Part shown: piece by piece, positions 59,069-64,000 of the stretch
How the letters are laid out: the number at the start of each line of letters is the position of its first letter
Position numbering within the stretch: position 1 is the stretch's first letter
Assembly (NCBI GenBank): GCA_964598765.1
Contig: CAZRCZ010000001.1
Location: 62,001-126,000, forward strand
Reading direction: 5' to 3'
Length of the DNA stretch: 64,000 bases
Source of the DNA: CAZRCZ01 sp964598765
Lineage (GTDB): Bacteria; Sumerlaeota; Sumerlaeia; MVZB01; JAJFLK01
Translations under genes and position numbers: made by a program
The notes under the pieces: generated by a model
Told to the model about the DNA's origin: nothing
Database searches by the model: none
What the model saw: the letters and a program-made list of their open reading frames with translations, nothing else

Positions 59069-59731
59069 ATGGGTCGTTATAATTTTTCCTCCGAAGAACT
59101 TCAACGTATGTCCGCCGTGGCCTCGGAATTGAAGAAGAAATTCAAGGCTAAGCGGGTCGCCGCCGCCGGAGCGGCAGGAGAAGCCGGAGCCAAGAAAAAA
59201 GCTCCAGAAAAAGCCAAAGTCGAGGTTGCCGTCCCGCAAATTGACCGCGCCGCCCTCAAGGAAGCCGCGATCAGTCGGCGGTGGTTCATGATCGGGACGG
59301 GAACTTTCGCCGGAGCCATGGCCGTCACGCTGGGGGGAACCAATCGGTTCATGTTTCCGCGATTGCTCTTCGAACCTCCGACTCTTTTTGAGGCGGGAAA
59401 ACCCGACGCTTTCCTTGCCAACCAACCGACTTTCTTCAAGGATTACCGCGCATGGATCGTCCGAACGGCGGATCGGATCTATGCCCTCTCCGGACGTTGC
59501 ACGCATTTGGGTTGCACTCCGGCGTGGCTGACGGCGGACGCCAAATTCAAATGCCCCTGCCATGGAAGCGGATTCCGGATGACGGGAGTGAACTTTGAAG
59601 GTCCGGCCCCGCGCGCCCTCGAACGGTTCAAAATCTGGATCGAAGGGGGCAAGATCATGGTGGATACCAGCAAGTTGTATATCTATGAGAAAGGGGACTG
59701 GGAAAAACCGGAGACCTTCATTTTGGTCTAG
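59069..59731 (+). CDS. Rieske iron-sulfur protein of a cytochrome bc complex
   Basis: A 220-residue [2Fe-2S] subunit that takes electrons from quinol. The cluster ligands are in CTHLGC (Cys144, His146) and CPCHGSGF (Cys162, His165), with the two disulfide cysteines Cys149 and Cys164. A twin-arginine-like SRRWFMIGTGTF (69-80) opens the anchor helix. The first 65 residues are an unusually long Ala/Lys-rich cytoplasmic extension with KKKAPEKAK. It is the first gene of the operon, with cytochrome b 3 bases downstream. Confidence 0.95.
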   Translation: MGRYNFSSEELQRMSAVASELKKKFKAKRVAAAGAAGEAGAKKKAPEKAKVEVAVPQIDRAALKEAAISRRWFMIGTGTFAGAMAVTLGGTNRFMFPRLLFEPPTLFEAGKPDAFLANQPTFFKDYRAWIVRTADRIYALSGRCTHLGCTPAWLTADAKFKCPCHGSGFRMTGVNFEGPAPRALERFKIWIEGGKIMVDTSKLYIYEKGDWEKPETFILV

Positions 59732-59734
59732 GGG

Positions 59735-60526
59735 ATGGAATTTATGGAAGAATTGCTCAAGAAACTCTACGACAGCCAAGTTTGGAAGTCGCTTTTTCGC
59801 CACGGCTTGCCGACCGATCCGCGCAATCGCTCGCTGGCGGTCCTGACCAACGTCTTTTTGCACCTTCATCCGGTCCGGGTTCGGAGCGGCGCGTTGAAGG
59901 TTCGCTTTACTTGGTGCATGGGGGGACTCACGTTTTTCGTTTTTTTGGTCCTGACGTTCACGGGCGTTTTGCTGATGTTCTATTATCATCCCGACGCGAG
60001 GAACGCCTATCCGGACATCGAAAAACTTGAATCGGGGGACGTGCCCTTCGGAATGCTCATGCGGAACATGCATCGGTGGGGAGCGCATCTCATGGTTATC
60101 ACCGTTTGGTTGCACATGTTCCGCGTCTTCCTGACGGGAAGCTACAAACCGCCGCGCGAATTCAACTGGGTCGTCGGCGTGGTTCTCTTACTGCTGACTC
60201 TTTTGCTCAGTTTCACCGGCTATCTCCTGCCTTGGGATCAACTGGCGATCTGGGCGATCACGGTCGGAACGAACATGGCGCGCGCGACGCCGCTGGTGGG
60301 ACATGAGGGACCCGGCGCGCCGTTTCTGAAGATTGGCGACCTTCAACTCGTGACTTCCAGCAGTGACGTTAGATTCGCGCTTCTCGGAGGCCGGATCGTC
60401 GGAGAGGGAGCGCTTCTCCGTTTCTACGTTCTTCATTGTATTCTTCTACCGTTGGTCGCGTCGGTTTTCATGGCCGTTCACTTTTGGAGAATTCGCAAGG
60501 ATGGGAATATCTCCGGACCGGTGTGA
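59735..60526 (+). CDS. cytochrome b N-terminal (b6-type) subunit
   Basis: A 263-residue membrane subunit carrying the two b-type haems of a bc/b6f-type complex that oxidises quinol. Haem histidines fall at 113 and 127 (helix B: MHRWGAHLMVITVWLHM) and 234 and 249 (helix D: YVLHCILLPLVASVFMAVH), with 13 and 14 residues between, as in split cytochrome b6 systems. SFTGYLLPWDQLAIW is the Qo-site region. A polar insertion near residues 186-222 is longer than usual. ATG 59735 or 59744 may start it. The C-terminal part of b is a separate gene 73 bases downstream. Confidence 0.93.
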   Translation: MEFMEELLKKLYDSQVWKSLFRHGLPTDPRNRSLAVLTNVFLHLHPVRVRSGALKVRFTWCMGGLTFFVFLVLTFTGVLLMFYYHPDARNAYPDIEKLESGDVPFGMLMRNMHRWGAHLMVITVWLHMFRVFLTGSYKPPREFNWVVGVVLLLLTLLLSFTGYLLPWDQLAIWAITVGTNMARATPLVGHEGPGAPFLKIGDLQLVTSSSDVRFALLGGRIVGEGALLRFYVLHCILLPLVASVFMAVHFWRIRKDGNISGPV

Positions 60527-60530
60527 TTGG

Positions 60531-60570
60531 GAGAGCAAGCGCAAGAGTAAGAGCGAGATTAAGATTGGGA
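60531..60570. repeat. purine-rich AGCAAG/ATTAAG repeat within the cytochrome operon
   Basis: Units of AGCAAGCGCAAGAGTAAG and GAGATTAAGATT occupy most of the 73-base gap between the two cytochrome b genes. The same unusual words occur at 2857-2896. Confidence 0.7.
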
Positions 60571-60599
60571 TTTTGATGGATTTGAGATAGGGGAAGGGG

Positions 60600-61769
60600 A
60601 TGGGACAAGAGTTGTGGCATAAAATATCTGATCCGAATTGGTGGAACGAGCTTCTGTGGCCGTATCTTTTCAATCCGATCAACACCCTTCTATTTCAGCC
60701 CGACCCGCGTCGGATGCTGACGTTGGTCTTTTTGATTTTCCTCGCCTGCTGTATCGGGATGCGCTACATCACGCATCCGGTCGTGGCGGCGATGCCCGTG
60801 TTGCTGATCGTCGCGATCTTTTTCGTCGGGCTGGTCAACCCCGATTTTCAGCTCATTATCTTCAAGCCGGACAATGTGCCGATCATCATCATGTTGGTCA
60901 CGGTCAGTTTCTATACTTGGTATGGACTGCGCCAAGCCGTCTTAAATGATGAATACAAAGAGAAAGCGGGTAAGGACCTTCTCAAACTTTCCAACTCGGT
61001 GAACAACGATCCCGAAGACAAACTCCATGCCTTTCCCTTCCTGATTCATCCCGAATTCATTTCGACGATCATTTGCACCGTCCTGTTGACGGTGTGGTCC
61101 ATTCTCCTCAACGCCCCCTTGGAGCAACCCTCCGAAGCGGCGCGAACGCCCAATCCTTCCAAGGCTCCGTGGTATTTCCTCGGTTTGCAGGAGATGCTCG
61201 TCTATTTCGATCCGTGGATGGCCGGCGTGGTGTTGCCCAGCTACATCATCGTCGGTCTCATGGCGATTCCTTATTTTGACGCGAACAAAAAAGGAAACGG
61301 CTACTACACTTGGAAAGAACGCAAATACGCGATTTCGCTTTTTCTCTTCGGTTTTATCGTTCTCTGGGTGATTCTGATCGTGCTCGGCACGATGATGCGG
61401 GGACCCGGATGGAATTTCTTTGGTCCGTTCCAGCATTGGGACCACAACAAGGTTGAAGCGTTGACCAACGTGAATCTGAGCGAATGGGAGGCGGCGCACC
61501 TTCCGGGAATGAGTTGGCTTCGCCCGACGACTTTCTGGCCCGTCCGCGAGGGATTGGGTTTCGCGTTCCTCGGATTCTTCTTCGTCGCCCTTCCGTTTGT
61601 CGGCTGGTTCGTCTTCCGCAAGTTGGCGCAGGAATATGGCCCGTTGCGCTACATCGTCGCCTCGCATTTCGTCCTGATGATGTTGCTTCTTCCGGTCAAA
61701 ATGTATCTCCGCTGGCTGATCAATTTGAAATACATCCTTTGGATACCGGAATTGGGGATCAACCTGTAA
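60600..61769 (+). CDS. cytochrome b C-terminal (subunit IV-like) subunit with N-terminal extension
   Basis: A 389-residue membrane protein. Its core, with PSKAPWYFLGLQEML and FPFLIHPEF, is the quinol-site half of cytochrome b, normally about 160-180 residues (PetD-like). Here about 130 residues precede it, with about three extra hydrophobic segments (LVFLIFLACCIGM, MPVLLIVAIFFVGL, IIIMLVTVSFYTW). After the core there are two more helices and a domain toward the C-terminus with AFLGFFFVALPFVGWFVF. It is oriented and spaced as the partner of the upstream b subunit. The role of the extension is unknown. Confidence 0.88.
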   Translation: MGQELWHKISDPNWWNELLWPYLFNPINTLLFQPDPRRMLTLVFLIFLACCIGMRYITHPVVAAMPVLLIVAIFFVGLVNPDFQLIIFKPDNVPIIIMLVTVSFYTWYGLRQAVLNDEYKEKAGKDLLKLSNSVNNDPEDKLHAFPFLIHPEFISTIICTVLLTVWSILLNAPLEQPSEAARTPNPSKAPWYFLGLQEMLVYFDPWMAGVVLPSYIIVGLMAIPYFDANKKGNGYYTWKERKYAISLFLFGFIVLWVILIVLGTMMRGPGWNFFGPFQHWDHNKVEALTNVNLSEWEAAHLPGMSWLRPTTFWPVREGLGFAFLGFFFVALPFVGWFVFRKLAQEYGPLRYIVASHFVLMMLLLPVKMYLRWLINLKYILWIPELGINL

Positions 61770-61770
61770 A

Positions 61771-64000
61771 ATGAAAAAACGCAAAATAGGCCGGATGGGC
61801 GTTTTTGGAATTTCGTCCTTCCTTCTTCTCCTCTCGGCGTTCTGGGCGGTCCAGCAGGATTTCAATCCCGAATGGAAGGGATTTCAGCAGGAATTCATGG
61901 CGCTGACGCTCAAGCGCGCCCAACAACAAATTGACCGCGAGAACGCCAAGGTTGAGCTTCAATACAAGAAGAAGCTCGACGACATTGACCATAAAATCCG
62001 CGAGCTGACCGACGCCGGGCGGAGCGTCAACCATCAGAAAATCATCGAGAATAAAAGGCGCGAACTCGCCGAGTTGGTTCAAAAGGACTACGAGCACGGG
62101 CGCGACGTCGCCTTCGCCAAGAGCGAACTCGGAGCCGCGCGGTCCAAATATGAATTCATGAAGAACGATCCGCACGTCGGCGCGGATGAGGTCGAGCGGC
62201 TCCGCAAGGTTTACGAGGAAAAGTTCAACAGTGTTCAGAAATTGCAACCCGGAGCCGATTCCGCATACCAGACCCTAACCAAGGCCAAGGACGAATTAAA
62301 GGAACTGGAAAAGGGACCGGCGGACTGGGTGAGAACCAAGGACGGAATTCTTGCGGAACAAAAAGCATGGAAGGCGGAGGTGGAAAAAATCCATCCGTCC
62401 GACATGATTCATTACACGGCCAACGCAATCCGCGACGTCCCTCTGCTCGATTTCGTCAACCCAAAGTTCAACCTGAAACAACTAGTGCTGAGCGACTTGC
62501 CCGATCTGACCAAATCGGCCAAGGTGGATCGTTGCATGACCTGCCATCTGGGAATCAACGACGTCGGTTACAACGGCGAGGACGTTCCGATGGTTTACCG
62601 GACCCATCCCAAACTCGATCTCTTCGTTGGCAAAGATTCTCCGCATCCCGTTGAAAAATTCGGATGCACGATTTGCCATCTGGGACGAGGTTACGGGACG
62701 ACGTTCCGTCTTGCCGCGCACACTCCGAACAGCGAAGATCAAGCCAAGGAGTGGGGCAAAAATTATGGTTGGAGCGCGATTCACGATTGGGACTATCCGA
62801 TGCTCCCCGAGCGGAATCAGGAGGCGATGTGCTTCAACTGCCACAAGACGACCTACGAATTGACGATGGCGCGCAAGGTTTTCGAGGGGCGCAAGGTTTA
62901 CGAGCGGCGCGGTTGCCACGGATGCCACAACATCGAGGGCGTGAGCGACGACATGAAGAAAATCGGACCGACCCTCAAGCAAGTCGCCGCCAAGATCAAT
63001 CCCGATTGGGCGCCGCGTTGGATAGCGGGCCCAAGAAATTTTTATGAGACGGCGCGGATGCCTCATCCTTTCGGCCACAAGATGCCCTCCGAGGATACGT
63101 TCCCCGAAATGATCCACCATTTCGGAAAGGAATTTGACAAGGCGCATGAGGACATGAACAAAGAAGAAGCGGTGATGATTGACGCCGTCGCCGCGTTTCT
63201 CTTCGACAAATCGGACAAATCCTTTGAATCCAAAATGGAGGATCCGCCCAAGGAGCCGGGCGATCCTGCGGCGGGAAAGAAGTTGGTTTCGCTCGTCAAC
63301 TGTCTCGGATGCCACAAGGTTGACGATCTCAACGCCCCCGGACAAGGTTTCGCCCCCGATCTTTCCAAGGTCGGAAGCAAGACGAATCGCAAATGGCTCT
63401 ACAACTGGCTGAAGGACCCGAAGAAGTATTGGCCCGAAGGCAACATGCCGAATCCGCGCCTGAGCGACGAGGAGGCGAACAATGTCGCCGCCTATCTCGT
63501 GACGCTCAAGGACGACGCCTACATGGGCAAACCTCTTCCGGACGCCCCGGAAAAATTGCTGGAGGAAATCGCCGTCCGCTACAAGCGCGCGAAGCTTTCG
63601 GAAGAGCAGGCCAAGGCGGAAGTGGGCAAGCTTTCGGCCAAGGAACGCAAACTTTACGTCGGCGAGGAAACGGTTTACCGCAACGGATGCTTCGGATGTC
63701 ACGAGATTGCCGGATTCGAGGGACGCGGCAAAATCGGAACCGAATTAACGGCGGAGGGATTCAAGGAAATCGAGCGATTCGATTTTGGGATTCATAAATA
63801 CGTTCACATTCCGCACACTCGCCACGATTGGATCCGGCAGAAGGTCAAACAACCGTACATTTATTCCCTCGGCAAGGTGTCGAATCCCTACGAGCAAAGT
63901 TTCGCCATGCCTTGGTTCGGGTTTTCCGACGACGACGCCGACAAGATCACGACGTTCATTCTTGGGCAGTCGGGGGTCGCCATGCCGGCGAAATACCGCT
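61771..64000 (+). CDS. multiheme cytochrome c subunit of the bc-type complex, 3' end outside window
   Basis: An open frame of at least 743 codons running off the window. It starts 1 base after the previous stop (ATG 61771), with an N-terminal anchor (GVFGISSFLLLLSAFWAV), a long charged coiled-coil region (about residues 40-215), and then at least six c-type haem motifs: CMTCH (255), CTICH (299), CFNCH (354), CHGCH (382), CLGCH (511) and CFGCH (640). The fourth is followed by a mono-haem cytochrome-like domain, and the fifth by another. It likely carries electrons from the Rieske/b part toward a periplasmic acceptor or terminal oxidase. Confidence 0.9.
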   Translation, partial: MKKRKIGRMGVFGISSFLLLLSAFWAVQQDFNPEWKGFQQEFMALTLKRAQQQIDRENAKVELQYKKKLDDIDHKIRELTDAGRSVNHQKIIENKRRELAELVQKDYEHGRDVAFAKSELGAARSKYEFMKNDPHVGADEVERLRKVYEEKFNSVQKLQPGADSAYQTLTKAKDELKELEKGPADWVRTKDGILAEQKAWKAEVEKIHPSDMIHYTANAIRDVPLLDFVNPKFNLKQLVLSDLPDLTKSAKVDRCMTCHLGINDVGYNGEDVPMVYRTHPKLDLFVGKDSPHPVEKFGCTICHLGRGYGTTFRLAAHTPNSEDQAKEWGKNYGWSAIHDWDYPMLPERNQEAMCFNCHKTTYELTMARKVFEGRKVYERRGCHGCHNIEGVSDDMKKIGPTLKQVAAKINPDWAPRWIAGPRNFYETARMPHPFGHKMPSEDTFPEMIHHFGKEFDKAHEDMNKEEAVMIDAVAAFLFDKSDKSFESKMEDPPKEPGDPAAGKKLVSLVNCLGCHKVDDLNAPGQGFAPDLSKVGSKTNRKWLYNWLKDPKKYWPEGNMPNPRLSDEEANNVAAYLVTLKDDAYMGKPLPDAPEKLLEEIAVRYKRAKLSEEQAKAEVGKLSAKERKLYVGEETVYRNGCFGCHEIAGFEGRGKIGTELTAEGFKEIERFDFGIHKYVHIPHTRHDWIRQKVKQPYIYSLGKVSNPYEQSFAMPWFGFSDDDADKITTFILGQSGVAMPAKYR

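Noticed and set aside
58958..60115. Long minus-strand open frame of 385 codons
   Set aside because: It is antisense to the Rieske and cytochrome b genes, which have clear motifs; its translation is rich in Arg/His/Pro as expected from a shadow frame.
62482..63702. Minus-strand open frame of 406 codons
   Set aside because: It is antisense to the multiheme cytochrome gene; the CxxCH motifs are on the plus strand.
1..64000. tRNA, rRNA, prophage, integrase or transposase genes
   Set aside because: None was recognised on either strand by reading; a tRNA search program would settle tRNAs.

Overview
The window looks like chromosomal DNA from a GC-rich (roughly high-50s percent by eye) Gram-negative-type bacterium, probably a poorly cultured lineage in or near the Planctomycetota/Verrucomicrobiota/Sumerlaeota/Hydrogenedentota range. 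This placement is inference. It rests on a zinc-ribbon Ser/Thr kinase, a microcompartment shell protein with PduL, a fused MFS/spermidine-synthase-like protein, a Rieske/cytochrome b operon with a multiheme cytochrome c, and many intergenic palindromes built from CGCAAAGACGC-like words. No rRNA, tRNA, CRISPR array, prophage or transposase gene was recognised. Genes sit on both strands in short operons.

1-13.6 kb: an unknown protein, two secreted esterase-like hydrolases, a minus-strand block (polysaccharide deacetylase, short-chain dehydrogenase, LivM, LivG, LivF), then a plus-strand run: tandem-domain glycerophosphodiesterase, MntA/HepT toxin-antitoxin pair, AIM6-like phosphodiesterase and an unknown membrane protein. 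The LivG carries an insertion with two apparent membrane segments. 13.7-23.3 kb: membrane Ser/Thr kinase, peptide release factor 2 (with a readable +1 programmed frameshift), an unknown anchored protein interrupted in frame by a dispersed repeat, an HNH nuclease, a repeat-rich stretch with two small zinc-ribbon ORFs, and a MazE/MazF pair in which MazF is fused to a VOC (glyoxalase-like) domain.

23.5-43.3 kb: P-type Mg2+ ATPase, fused MFS/spermidine-synthase-like protein, BMC shell protein plus PduL divergent from an RbsB/RbsC sugar transporter that lacks a local ATPase, a glycosyltransferase coupled to a 2-hydroxyacid-dehydrogenase-like protein without its catalytic residues, then housekeeping genes (hisS, nrdR, trxA, an alcohol dehydrogenase, a hydrolase, purine nucleoside phosphorylase, a flippase, birA). 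43.3-48.6 kb: aconitase, and an LprG-like lipoprotein followed by a DHA2-family exporter, an arrangement that resembles the mycobacterial lprG-p55 operon.

49-57.7 kb: carbohydrate uptake: two family-1 solute-binding lipoproteins, an MFS carrier, a hexulose-phosphate-synthase-like decarboxylase, UgpA/UgpE-type permeases and, between them, HicBA and a glutathione peroxidase. 57.6-64 kb: a diguanylate cyclase, then the quinol-oxidising Rieske protein, split cytochrome b and the first 743 codons of a cytochrome c with at least six haem motifs, cut by the window end.

Recurrent themes are ABC importers lacking partner subunits, three type II-like toxin-antitoxin modules (MntA/HepT, MazEF, HicBA), and a dispersed repeat population that has entered intergenic spaces, one operon and one coding sequence.
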